64,000 bases of DNA, taken from the NCBI GenBank assembly GCA_031272885.1, contig JAISSX010000057.1:186001-250000 (forward strand), in the 5' to 3' direction. Under the pieces are notes generated by a model that did not search any database, had not been told where the DNA came from, and saw only the letters and a program-made list of their open reading frames with translations. Position 1 is the first letter of the stretch, and the number at the start of each line of letters is the position of its first letter. This DNA is from Bifidobacteriaceae bacterium. GTDB lineage: Bacteria; Actinomycetota; Actinomycetes; Actinomycetales; WQXJ01. Both the position numbers and the translations under genes were made by a program. Positions 8,052 to 16,466 of the stretch are shown here, one piece after another.

Positions 8052-10228
8052 GGCTGCGCCTCCTCATGTCCGGGTTCTGTCGGCCCCTCTTCTTCGCCCA
8101 GCACCGCCCGGCGGGTTTGGTCGGCCGCGCTGCGCAGCGCGTCACGCACCTGCCCGGCCGCGTCCCGGGCCGCCGCCTTGGCCTGGTCCACCGCGCCGCG
8201 CGCCGCCACCCGGGTGGTCTCCACCGTCTCCTTGACGGCCCGCCTGGCCGTGGGCACCGCGCCCAGGCGCGGCCCTCCCAGGGTTGCCGCCGTGGCCGGC
8301 GTGTCCGCCCCCACCGGCCGCCAGCAGGCCACCTGGCCATCCAGCCAGGGTTCCAACGCCGGCTCCTGTTCGCGGCAACGGGCGTCCGCCAGCGGGCAGC
8401 GGGCGGCGAAGGCGCAGCCCGGCGGCACCTCGGCCGGCTCCACCGGCCGGCCCGGAATGGTGGGCAACGGCTGGTCCAGGTCGGTCGCCATGGTCGGCAC
8501 CGCCGCCACCAACGCCCTGGTGTAGGGATGGGCGGCACCACCGTGAAGCCTGGTCACCGGCAGTGTCTCGACAATCCGCCCGGCGTACATCACCATCACC
8601 CGGTCGCAGATGTCGCCCACCACCGACACGTCGTGGCTGATGAACAGCAGCGCCACGCCGTCCTCCCGGCGAATGGCCTGCAGCAGGTCAAGCACCTGTT
8701 CTTGCACAGTCACGTCTAGGGCCGTGGTCGGCTCGTCTGCGATGATCAGCTTGGGGGTCAGCATGACGCCCAGGCCGATCATGGCCCGCTGGCGCATGCC
8801 GCCCGAATACTCGTGCGGATACTGTTTGGCCCGCCGCTTGGCTTCGGGCAACCGGACCGCCGCCAGCCGGTCCACCGCCCGCGCCTGGGCCTGGCGCCAC
8901 GACAGGTCGCCGTGCTCATGTGCCAGTTCAGCCAACTGATGGCCCACCTTCTGGGTCGGGTTGAGCGAACTCATCGGGTCCTGGAACACCATCGCCAGTG
9001 AGGTACCCAAGAGCCGGCGGTGGGCGCCGGCGCCATCGCGGGACAGGTCCTCGCCCAGGAAACCCAACTCGGTTGCAGCCACCCGCCCGGGTGATTCGAT
9101 CAGGCCGGCCACCGCTAGGGCGGTCAGCGACTTGCCAGAGCCGGACTCGCCCACCAGGCCCACCGCCTCCCCCGGCCCGATGTCGAACGACACCCCCCGT
9201 ACTGGCCTCACCTCTCCCGGCCCGGCCGGGAAGGTGACGGTCAGGTCTCTCACCGTGAGGACGGCATCGGGCACGGTGGCCGATGCCGTGTCAGGCGCCC
9301 GGGCGGCATCGGCCACCGCCGCCAACTGGGCCGCCCGGCGCCGTGCCTTGCCCCGCAAACCCAGGTCACCGAGGGAGGTGAAACTCATGGCGCGGGCAAT
9401 CGACTCGCCCGTCAGGGAGAAGGCCAGGCCGGCCACCACCACGAAATAGCCCGGCGTCAACGAGGCCAGCGGATGGAAGCGGAACTGCTGCTCCAGGCAC
9501 TCCTTGAGCAGGCGGCCCCAGTCGAACTGAGGCATCTGTACACCCAAGCCCAAGAAGGACAGGCTGGCGAAAGCCAATAAGGCATTGCCGGCCCCGATGG
9601 TGGCGTTGACCACCAGTGGTTCGCCGATATTGGGCAGGACGTGGCGCCCGAACAGGCGGAAGCGGCCCACCCCGCCCACCTTGGCGGCAGCCACGTAGTC
9701 CCGGCCCAGCACACCGGCAATCAGGGTTTGGCACAGGCGCGCAAAGGACGGCCCGCCGGCCAGGCCGATCGCCACCGCCGCCTGGTGCGCGCCGGAACCG
9801 AAGACGACGGCGAAGAACAGCGCCAACAACAAGCCTGGGAAGGCCACCGCAATCCCGATAAACCAGTTGACCACACGGCCCACCCGCCGGCCCAGGATGA
9901 TCGGGGCCGAACCCAGGATCAGGCCCACCACCAGGGAAATCGCGGTCGATTCCAGCGCCATCATGATCGACAGGCGGCTGGCCACCAGGACACGGGCCAG
10001 CATGTCGCGGCCCCCTGCGTCGGTGCCCGCCCAGTGTTCGGCCGAAGGCCCGCCGGACAGGTTGGTCAAGTCCCTGGTTTGGCTGGCCTCGCCCCAGATG
10101 AAGGGGCCAAAGGCGGCCAAGAACAACACCAAGGCCAGGCAGATGAGGGCCACCAGGCCCATGGGCGTGGCGAAGGCCCGGCGCAGTTGGGCGCTTGGGC
10201 GGGCCTGGTTGGCGGTCTTGGTTGCCAT
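8048..10228 (-). CDS. Peptide ABC transporter permease-ATPase fusion (DppC-DppD)
   Basis: One 726-residue polypeptide joins a DppC-type permease (about residues 1-285, several membrane segments, EAA-type loop AAAKVGGVGRFRLFGRHVLPN) to a DppD-type ATPase (about 320-600, Walker A GESGSGKS, signature YSGGMRQR, Walker B LIIADEP). Such fusions occur in actinobacterial peptide transporters. The last 80 or so residues form an unusual Ala/Arg/Glu-rich, probably helical tail of unknown role. It overlaps both neighbours by one to four bases. With the separate DppF ATPase this gives two different nucleotide-binding domains. Confidence 0.92.
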   Translation of the reverse strand: MATKTANQARPSAQLRRAFATPMGLVALICLALVLFLAAFGPFIWGEASQTRDLTNLSGGPSAEHWAGTDAGGRDMLARVLVASRLSIMMALESTAISLVVGLILGSAPIILGRRVGRVVNWFIGIAVAFPGLLLALFFAVVFGSGAHQAAVAIGLAGGPSFARLCQTLIAGVLGRDYVAAAKVGGVGRFRLFGRHVLPNIGEPLVVNATIGAGNALLAFASLSFLGLGVQMPQFDWGRLLKECLEQQFRFHPLASLTPGYFVVVAGLAFSLTGESIARAMSFTSLGDLGLRGKARRRAAQLAAVADAARAPDTASATVPDAVLTVRDLTVTFPAGPGEVRPVRGVSFDIGPGEAVGLVGESGSGKSLTALAVAGLIESPGRVAATELGFLGEDLSRDGAGAHRRLLGTSLAMVFQDPMSSLNPTQKVGHQLAELAHEHGDLSWRQAQARAVDRLAAVRLPEAKRRAKQYPHEYSGGMRQRAMIGLGVMLTPKLIIADEPTTALDVTVQEQVLDLLQAIRREDGVALLFISHDVSVVGDICDRVMVMYAGRIVETLPVTRLHGGAAHPYTRALVAAVPTMATDLDQPLPTIPGRPVEPAEVPPGCAFAARCPLADARCREQEPALEPWLDGQVACWRPVGADTPATAATLGGPRLGAVPTARRAVKETVETTRVAARGAVDQAKAAARDAAGQVRDALRSAADQTRRAVLGEEEGPTEPGHEEAQP

Positions 10229-11304
10229 CAGCCCTCGCTCACCGTGGAACGCGGGTCAAGCAGCGCCAACGCGACATCGACCACCGTGTTGATGACCAGC
10301 ACTCCCACGCCGAAGAACAGGATGATGCCCTGCGCCAGCGAATAGTCGTTGCCGGTAATGGCGGTCACCAGCGTTTGGCCCAGGCCGGGCCAGTTGTAGA
10401 CGTTCTCCACCAGCACGGTGCCGATCATCAACCCGGCCAGCAGCATGCCACCCAGCGTCAGGGTGGCGGTGACGGCGTTGGGCAGGGCGTGCAACAGGTA
10501 GACCCGCCAGGCTGGCAACCGCTTGGCCCGGGCCGTGCGGATGTAGTCGGTGTTCATCACACCCAGCACCTCGACCCGGATGATGCGGGTCAACACGGCG
10601 GCCGGGGGCATGGCCAAGGCAAGGACAGGGATGACGTAGGAAGCGCTGTTGCCGGTGTTGGCCACCGGCAACCAGCCCAACCTGGCACCCAGCACGGCCG
10701 CGAACACCGAACAGTAGATGAAATCCGGGATAGCCCCCAGCACCACGGTGATGCCGACAAAGCCCAGCTCGGCCTTTGGCGCCCGGCCCCGCCGGGTGAT
10801 CACCGCCATGGTCAGGCCAACCGGCACGGCGATCAACAAGGCCACCACGAAGGCCGCACCAGCCAGCGACATGGTGGCCGGCGCCCGGGCCGTCAAGGTG
10901 TCCCACACGGTGGTCCGCAGGTAGATCGAATCACCCAGTTCACCAGTGAAAAGACCCTTGATGAAGCCGGTGTACTGGTCCCAGATGGGCCGGTTCAGAC
11001 CCAGGGCCTCGCGCCTGGCTTCGACCGCCGCCGGGGAGGCCGTGATGCCCATGGACGCCCGCACCGGATCACCCGGAATCAGATGAATCATGGAGAAGGC
11101 AGCCGTTACCACCACCCACAGTGACACCACCAGCCGGCCAGCCCGGCGCAGGGCGAAGCGCACCCAGCGGTTATGCCACACCACCAAGGCGCAACGCCCC
11201 AAGGGGCTGCGGCGTACCGCCTGGGCCAAGCGCCGCAAGCGGTTGCGCCACGCCCCCGCGGGGCCGCCCCCGGCCAGGACCGGCGCGGCTGGTTGGGCTG
11301 TCAC
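10228..11304 (-). CDS. Peptide ABC transporter permease (DppB type)
   Basis: A 358-residue integral membrane protein of the binding-protein-dependent transport family. After a basic N-terminus of about 50 residues, the first helix is followed by the DppB hallmark FSMIHLIPGDPVRASMG. Later come YIRTARAKRLPAWRVYLLHALPNA, the ATPase-contacting EAA loop, and ENVYNWPGLGQTL. It pairs with the DppC half of the downstream fusion to form the channel. The stop codon overlaps the fusion's start. Confidence 0.92.
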   Translation of the reverse strand: MTAQPAAPVLAGGGPAGAWRNRLRRLAQAVRRSPLGRCALVVWHNRWVRFALRRAGRLVVSLWVVVTAAFSMIHLIPGDPVRASMGITASPAAVEARREALGLNRPIWDQYTGFIKGLFTGELGDSIYLRTTVWDTLTARAPATMSLAGAAFVVALLIAVPVGLTMAVITRRGRAPKAELGFVGITVVLGAIPDFIYCSVFAAVLGARLGWLPVANTGNSASYVIPVLALAMPPAAVLTRIIRVEVLGVMNTDYIRTARAKRLPAWRVYLLHALPNAVTATLTLGGMLLAGLMIGTVLVENVYNWPGLGQTLVTAITGNDYSLAQGIILFFGVGVLVINTVVDVALALLDPRSTVSEG

Positions 11305-11322
11305 GGGGCCTGTCTTCTGTGG

Positions 11323-13017
11323 TCAGCCGACGCGCAGGGTGGTCACCTGGGTGTGGCCCACATACTCGTAGGTGGTGCCGCTGTAGTAGATCATGTTGGG
11401 GCGCACCGCCCATGGCACAAAATCGGCCACTTGGTACAGGGCCTGTTCGGCTGCCTGGAACGAGGTGCAGGAATCCGCCCCCGTCTTGGCCAGGGCCTCG
11501 GTCATCGCGGTGGTGTAGGCCTCGTTGGTGATCTCGCTGAAGTTCGCGCCGCCTTCGGCCACGGTCAGGCCCGAGAGGAACCCGACGCCCTGGTCCGGGC
11601 TCATCAGATTGACCGGCTCCCAGGCAATGTCCCAGTCACCGCTGCCGAACAGCACCTCGCTGAGGCGGGTGGTGTCCAATTCGGACGGTTCGATGGTGAA
11701 GCCGGCCGCCTGCCACTGTTCCATGGCCAGTTCGGCCGCCGCCTGACCGGTGGTGCCCAGCAACGAGTCATACAGGAACTTAACCACCACGGCCGCACCG
11801 TCCTTGGTCCACAGACCGTCGCCGTCCTTGGTGTAGCCGGCCGCCTCCATGGTGGCCACCACGCCATCGGGATCATAGGTGGGCAGGTAGCCGGTGGTGG
11901 CGTCGTAGATGCACGGCGTGGGCGGCACCACGGCCATCATGGTGGTGCGCGAACCTTCACCGCCGGTGATGACCGAGGCCAGCGTGTCCAGGTCAACCGC
12001 CTGGGTCAGGGCAATACGGACGGCCTGGTCCGCCGTGGGGTGGCCCTCGGCGTGGTTATACCAGGACTCGCCCAGCAGGGCGTTGACCTCGACACCTGAC
12101 AAGCCGGCCGCAGCCGCCCGGGCGCCATCGGTCCCTACCGTGGTCACCACGTTGACGTCACCGGCCAGCAGCAGGTCGACGGCGGTGGACTCGTTGGCCA
12201 CAATCCGCACCTCAACGGTGTCCGGCTGGCCGGCCTCGGCCGTGGTGGCCCCACCCGGGCCCCAGGTGTAGCCGTCGCGGCGCACGTAGGTGTAGTGGTC
12301 TTCGGGCGCGGCCTCAACCAGCTCATAGGGGCCGGAGCCGACGGTGGCCGAGGTCATCAGGGAACGGTCCGCCAGTGCGGCGTCGCAGACAATGGGGAAG
12401 TTGGACAGCGTCTCCAACAGGAACGGCGCCGGGACGGCCAGTTCGAACGTCACCGTGCCGGCCGCGTTGTCCGCCGTGGCGGTAATGCCGGCGGGCAGGA
12501 ACACGCCCAGGTAGGGCGAGGCGTTCTCAGGGTTCTCCGCCCAGTTAATGTTGTCCGCCACCGTCTGGGCGGTCAGTTCCGAGCCGTCCGAGCAGGTGAT
12601 GCCCTCATTCATGGTGAACACGGCAGTGGAACCCTCGTAGGTCCACTCCTTGGCCAGCTGGGCCTGGACCTCGCCCGAAGCATTGGTGCCCAACAGCGAG
12701 TCATAGGCGTAGAAGGCCAGTTCGAAAGCGGCCCCAACCACCGACATCTGCGGGTCCAGATTGCCCGGATCGGCCGCGCTGACGATCACCACTTTGGAGC
12801 CGGTGGCGGTGCCGCTGTCCGTGCCGGCGTCGTCCCCGTCGGTGGCGGTGTCTGTACCGGTGTCCGTGCCGGCGTCTGTGCTGGTGTCCGTGCTGGTGTC
12901 GCCGCCGGTGGCAGCGTCGCTGCTGGTGTCATCGGTCTTGTTGGCGCCGCAGGCGGCGAGGGTTAGGGCCATGGCGGCCGCCGCGAACAGGGCCGTCCAA
13001 GTCTTGGTGCGGGTCAT
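11323..13017 (-). CDS. Peptide-binding lipoprotein of ABC transporter (SBP family 5)
   Basis: The start chosen is the ATG at 13017, preceded by GGGGAGGA; the ORF track's longer version runs into noncoding DNA. The 564-residue product begins with a lipoprotein signal (ALTLAAC lipobox) and an Asp/Thr-rich linker of about 50 residues. The family 5 solute-binding domain follows (AADPGNLDPQMSVVG, then AVRIALTQAVDLDTLA). It should capture peptides outside the membrane for the downstream permease. It is the first gene of the seven-gene operon, with 400 bases of noncoding DNA before it. Confidence 0.93.
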   Translation of the reverse strand: MTRTKTWTALFAAAAMALTLAACGANKTDDTSSDAATGGDTSTDTSTDAGTDTGTDTATDGDDAGTDSGTATGSKVVIVSAADPGNLDPQMSVVGAAFELAFYAYDSLLGTNASGEVQAQLAKEWTYEGSTAVFTMNEGITCSDGSELTAQTVADNINWAENPENASPYLGVFLPAGITATADNAAGTVTFELAVPAPFLLETLSNFPIVCDAALADRSLMTSATVGSGPYELVEAAPEDHYTYVRRDGYTWGPGGATTAEAGQPDTVEVRIVANESTAVDLLLAGDVNVVTTVGTDGARAAAAGLSGVEVNALLGESWYNHAEGHPTADQAVRIALTQAVDLDTLASVITGGEGSRTTMMAVVPPTPCIYDATTGYLPTYDPDGVVATMEAAGYTKDGDGLWTKDGAAVVVKFLYDSLLGTTGQAAAELAMEQWQAAGFTIEPSELDTTRLSEVLFGSGDWDIAWEPVNLMSPDQGVGFLSGLTVAEGGANFSEITNEAYTTAMTEALAKTGADSCTSFQAAEQALYQVADFVPWAVRPNMIYYSGTTYEYVGHTQVTTLRVG

Positions 13018-13418
13018 GGTTGCATCCTCCCCGGGTTTGGGGCTTGGGGCCGGCCACAGGCTTGGCCAGGAACCGGCTGGAGGGTGGGCGGCTGGGATCG
13101 TTGCCACCTTGCAAGCGTCATCAGGCCCAGCCCGGGGTTTGGGAATGTAACCCCAGGTGGAGAGCATACTCCCGCAACCTGACAGCCCCCGGTGCCTGCC
13201 CCTTCTCGCGAGAGTACGGTTGTGTAGTTGCCTGGCAAACCAGCCAACGCTCTGACCTGCGCAAACGAAATCGGGGCGCTGGCCGGGGCCTACATAACCG
13301 TACTCTCGCGAGGGAGAGGGAGGTGGTGAGCCGGGCGGACGCGTCCTGGTGGAGGACCTGAGGAGGTTGACGGCCGGAAGGCAACCGGGCGCCCTCGGGC
13401 AAGGACACAAGGACAGGG
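13018..13418. other. 400-bp noncoding gap between the BMC locus and the peptide operon
   Basis: No convincing gene is present; the ORFs crossing it lack family features and ribosome sites. It contains the ribosome site of the peptide-binding lipoprotein gene at its left end and the long inverted repeat at 13205-13312. It must also hold the end of the BMC transcript and the promoter of the peptide operon. I see no U-tract terminator. Confidence 0.6.
13205..13312. repeat. Long inverted repeat with CTCGCGAG cores
   Basis: CTCGCGAGAGTACGGTTGTG (13205 onward, arm to 13227) is the reverse complement of the arm at 13290-13312 at 22 of 23 positions. A 62-base centre separates them. Each arm contains a CTCGCGAG palindrome. 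It could form a large hairpin that ends the BMC transcript, act as a pair of operator sites for the peptide operon, or be the ends of a small mobile element. The sequence does not decide between these. Confidence 0.7.
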
Positions 13419-13970
13419 TTAGAGCATTTCTTTGAAGAGGCGCGGGTCTGGGGCCGGGATCACTACCGACGCCACCACGGCGCCGCGCTGTTTGGCCTCG
13501 TAGAGCCCGGCATCGACGGCGGCCTTGACGTCCGCCACGTCCCCGGTCAGCGTGAAGAAGCTCTTGCCGCCAATGCCCATGCCCAGGCGCACCTGGATCA
13601 GCTCGGCTCGGGCGGCCTTGGCGGCGGCATCGGCCCCCACGATGGCGCTGGCAATGTCGAAGTACTCCACCACGCCCACGGCGTTGACCTGGCCCACCGA
13701 CACCACGGCGTTGATGGCCGGCAGCACGGAGGGGTGCAGGCGCGGAATGGTCAGGTGGTTGACCACGGCGCTGCCGCCGCAGGCCAGGCCGGCCGCCATC
13801 GACGCCTTGACCGCGCCCACGTCGCCGTAGACCATCACCATGTACTTGCCGGGGCAGACCGTCTTGGAGAAGGACAACTCCACCTGGCCGGCCTTCAGCA
13901 TCACATCGGTCACCTCGATGCCGCGGGCAATCGAACCCAGCTCAATGAGCCCAATGCTGACTACCTTCAT
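13419..13970 (-). CDS. BMC-T tandem-domain shell protein, PduT-like
   Basis: Two BMC domains in 183 residues: the first starts SIGLIELGSIARGIEVTDVML, the second NAVGVVEYFDIASAIVGAD. The loop SKTVCPGKYMVMV matches PduT, whose equivalent Cys binds a 4Fe-4S cluster at the trimer centre. A redox role across the shell is therefore likely but inferred. Start chosen at the ATG 13968-13970 behind GGAGGACATC. Its first four bases overlap the stop of the PduS-like gene, matching the functional PduS-PduT pair in Pdu systems. It is the last gene of the BMC locus. Confidence 0.88.
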   Translation of the reverse strand: MKVVSIGLIELGSIARGIEVTDVMLKAGQVELSFSKTVCPGKYMVMVYGDVGAVKASMAAGLACGGSAVVNHLTIPRLHPSVLPAINAVVSVGQVNAVGVVEYFDIASAIVGADAAAKAARAELIQVRLGMGIGGKSFFTLTGDVADVKAAVDAGLYEAKQRGAVVASVVIPAPDPRLFKEML

Positions 13971-15310
13971 GATGTCCTCCCCGCTCCGGTGGCCGCCGCC
14001 ACGTCGATCCAACCGTCATCCACGCTCGTCACCACACCGCCAATCGAGGCGTGGACCAAACAGCCGGCCTCGCTGAAGTCGACCCCGGCCACGACATCGC
14101 CCACCGCGACCTTGTCCCCCACGGCCACGCGCGGGGCGGACGGCTTGCCCACACCGTGCCGCAAGGCCAGGCGCACATGGTCCGGCTCGCAGGTCACCAC
14201 CTGGTCCAGGTGGGTGGGGTAGCCGTCCAACTCCCAGCGGTCGATCAACCGCTGCTGCGCGATATGCCGATAGTCGCGTTCCCGCGTCTGCTCCGGGTGC
14301 ACCGTCTTGTCCTGCACACCCACGCCCTGGGAGCGCAGCATGCCCTTGACGTAGATGTTCATCCGCCGCGGGCTGAGCCCCATGGGGCAGGCGTACATCT
14401 CACAAATGCCGCACTCACAGCACAACAGGGCGTCCAGCAGGTCCGGCGCGCCCTGCCCGGTGGCCACCGACCGCATCACCCGGTGTGGCCGCATCTGGTG
14501 CCCGATCAGGTAGCGCGGGCACATGTCCGTGCACAGGCTGCATTGGATGCAGATCGACTTGGCCTGGTTGATGACGTGCTCAATTGGCTTCTGGGAGAAC
14601 TGGATCAGCGGGTGATCGGCCGGCAGCACAATCAGCCCGCCATCGGCCTTGCCGTAGCCCAGCCCGGCCACCTCCGCCTGTCCGTGGCGCCGTCCCATCA
14701 TGGGCCCACCGCGCACGATGGCGTACGGCTCCACTGTGGCCCCGCCGGCCGCCGCGATCAGGTCCGCCGCCGTGGCGCCGATCGGCGCATCGACCAGGCA
14801 GGGCTGGGCCACCTCACCCGTCACGGTGACATAATGCCTGGTCACAGGCTTGCCCTGGGTGGCCCGGTGGATGTTCAGGGCCGTGGTGACGTTGACCACC
14901 ACGATGCCCACCTGCAGTGGGATGCCGCCCGGCGGCACGGTTTGGCCGGTGATCTCGTAGATCAAGACTTGTTCGTCGCCGGCCGGGTAGAAGCTGTCCA
15001 GCAGGAACAGTTCGATGCCACCACCCCGCTGCCCGATGGCGTCCTGTAGCGCTTTGACTTCGGCCGCGTAGTGGCGTTTGGTGCCGATCACCACCCGAGG
15101 GATGCCAAACGTCTCCCGGATCTGGACGACGGCGTCGATGATCTGGTCCGGGAAGGTGCGCATGACGTAGCGGTCCGAGGCCAGCAGCGGCTCGCACTCG
15201 GCCGCGTTGACAATCAGCAGGTCAACCTGGGTCAGCTTCTTGTGCGTGGGGAAGCCGGCGCCGCCGGCGCCCACCACGCCGGCCTCGAATACCTGTTCCA
15301 GCAGTCCCAC
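13967..15310 (-). CDS. PduS-like flavin/iron-sulfur electron-transfer protein (RnfC family)
   Basis: The N-terminal EAGVVGAGGAGFPTHKKL and VNAAECEPLL form the RnfC/PduS nucleotide- and flavin-binding region. Two 4Fe-4S motifs follow, CIQCSLCTDMCPRY and CCECGICEMYACPMG. A C-terminal biotinyl/barrel-sandwich segment (VAVGDKVAVGDVVAG) is also usual. PduS is reported as a cobalamin reductase in propanediol BMCs. Here it may reduce cobalamin for EutT or re-oxidise NADH. I choose the GTG at 15310 (447 residues, the usual length, with a GGGAGTGGGG site). Gene order with the PduT-like shell protein is tight. Confidence 0.87.
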   Translation of the reverse strand: MGLLEQVFEAGVVGAGGAGFPTHKKLTQVDLLIVNAAECEPLLASDRYVMRTFPDQIIDAVVQIRETFGIPRVVIGTKRHYAAEVKALQDAIGQRGGGIELFLLDSFYPAGDEQVLIYEITGQTVPPGGIPLQVGIVVVNVTTALNIHRATQGKPVTRHYVTVTGEVAQPCLVDAPIGATAADLIAAAGGATVEPYAIVRGGPMMGRRHGQAEVAGLGYGKADGGLIVLPADHPLIQFSQKPIEHVINQAKSICIQCSLCTDMCPRYLIGHQMRPHRVMRSVATGQGAPDLLDALLCCECGICEMYACPMGLSPRRMNIYVKGMLRSQGVGVQDKTVHPEQTRERDYRHIAQQRLIDRWELDGYPTHLDQVVTCEPDHVRLALRHGVGKPSAPRVAVGDKVAVGDVVAGVDFSEAGCLVHASIGGVVTSVDDGWIDVAAATGAGRTS

Positions 15311-15324
15311 TGCCCCACTCCCGT

Positions 15325-15825
15325 CTATTGGCGAACCAGGTTGATGCCCGTGGCGTTGGCGTAGTCCCGCGCCAGTGCGGTCACAATCGCCTTGGGGCAC
15401 ACCAACACCGCGTCGCCCTGGCCGGCGCCGCTCTGCTTCAACTCGCGTTCCGAGATCAGCTTCTTACCCGTCAGGTCGATGGCGCCGCCGCAGCAACTGG
15501 CGCAGCCGCCCCCACCACAGCTACAGCCGGCGGTGGCCGAGGTCGCGCCCGCCACCGCCGCAGGGACGCCGCCCAAGGCGGCCGGGATGGCGCCACCGTG
15601 GAAGGCCCGGAAGGCCGCCTGCGTCATGACGATGTAGTCCGCCCCGGCCGTGTCGGACGGACTGGTGCCTTGGCGGGTCTTGATGCCGTCACCAACGACG
15701 GCCGCCGGCACATTGCCGAACAGCACGGCGCTGGGCCCGGCGCTGGCCGCAGGCGGCCCACCGGCGCCGTTGAGGCGCTCCATGATGATCCTGGTGACTG
15801 TGTCGACCAGCTTGTCCTTATCCAT
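15325..15825 (-). CDS. PduM-like BMC protein with cysteine-rich insert
   Basis: Start chosen at the ATG 15823-15825, giving 166 residues. The N-terminus MDKDKLVDTVTRIIMERL is an amphipathic helix typical of BMC encapsulation peptides. The C-terminus VLVCPKAIVTALARDYANATG resembles the end of Salmonella PduM (KCIVTAMARDAANA), a protein needed for proper Pdu BMC structure. Between them lies an Ala/Gly-rich region with CSCGGGGCASCC, five cysteines in twelve residues. That cluster is not part of the PduM sequence I remember and could bind metal. Family assignment is moderate. Confidence 0.6.
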   Translation of the reverse strand: MDKDKLVDTVTRIIMERLNGAGGPPAASAGPSAVLFGNVPAAVVGDGIKTRQGTSPSDTAGADYIVMTQAAFRAFHGGAIPAALGGVPAAVAGATSATAGCSCGGGGCASCCGGAIDLTGKKLISERELKQSGAGQGDAVLVCPKAIVTALARDYANATGINLVRQ

Positions 15826-15836
15826 TCTTGCCCTCC

Positions 15837-16466
15837 CTAGACGATCAGGCTGCCCAGCATGCCCTTGTGGAAGCCACAGGCGTTGGCTTCGTCGTAGTCG
15901 ATATGCATATAGGTGGCGAACTGCGGCGAGACCCGCAGCACCACGTTGTCGAAGGTGACGGCCCGTTCGCCCCACACCTTGACGGACACCACCTGGCGGT
16001 CCATCAGGCCGTGCTTCTGGGCGAAATCCGGGTGCATGTGGATGTGCCGTTTGGCGATCATGACGCCGTGATCCACGTCCACCGCGCCCTTGGGCCCCAC
16101 CAGGCGGATGCCGGGTGTGCCGGCCAGCGAACCGGACAGCCGTACTGGCGGCTTGACGCCAAGCGCCAGCGCGTCGGTGGCCGAGATTTCCACCTGGGTT
16201 TCGGATCGTTCCGGCCCCAGGATGACTACGGCCGGGAACTCGCCTTTGGGCCCCACCACGCCAATCCGTTCCTTGCAGACGAACTGCCCCGGCTGGCTCA
16301 GGTCCGCCACCGGCGTCAGCGGCACGCCCACGCCGAACAGGGCATCGGCCGCCGCCCGTGAGACGTGCACGTGCCGGCCCGAGGCCTCCAGTTCAACCAT
16401 CGGCCGCGACAGGGTCTGCAGCACCCGCTGCACCACCCGGTCAACCACGTCACCGCCCACGCTCAT
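15837..16466 (-). CDS. pduL: Phosphate propanoyltransferase (PduL-type phosphotransacylase)
   Basis: PduL converts acyl-CoA and phosphate to acyl phosphate and free CoA, recycling CoA inside the compartment. Both halves of the duplicated PduL domain are visible: ASGRHVHVSRAAADALFG with its His pair, and MIAKRHIHMHPDFA with the zinc-binding His residues. The N-terminal VVDRVVQRVLQTL helix looks like an encapsulation peptide. It replaces the Pta-type EutD of enteric eut operons. Its stop lies 11 bases before the PduM-like start, and its ATG overlaps the EutT gene stop. Confidence 0.92.
   Translation of the reverse strand: MSVGGDVVDRVVQRVLQTLSRPMVELEASGRHVHVSRAAADALFGVGVPLTPVADLSQPGQFVCKERIGVVGPKGEFPAVVILGPERSETQVEISATDALALGVKPPVRLSGSLAGTPGIRLVGPKGAVDVDHGVMIAKRHIHMHPDFAQKHGLMDRQVVSVKVWGERAVTFDNVVLRVSPQFATYMHIDYDEANACGFHKGMLGSLIV

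Noticed and set aside
13020-13408. Small ORFs in the gap after the BMC locus (13020-13361 plus, 13121-13408 minus)
   Set aside because: They cross the long inverted repeat, lack ribosome sites and resemble no protein family.
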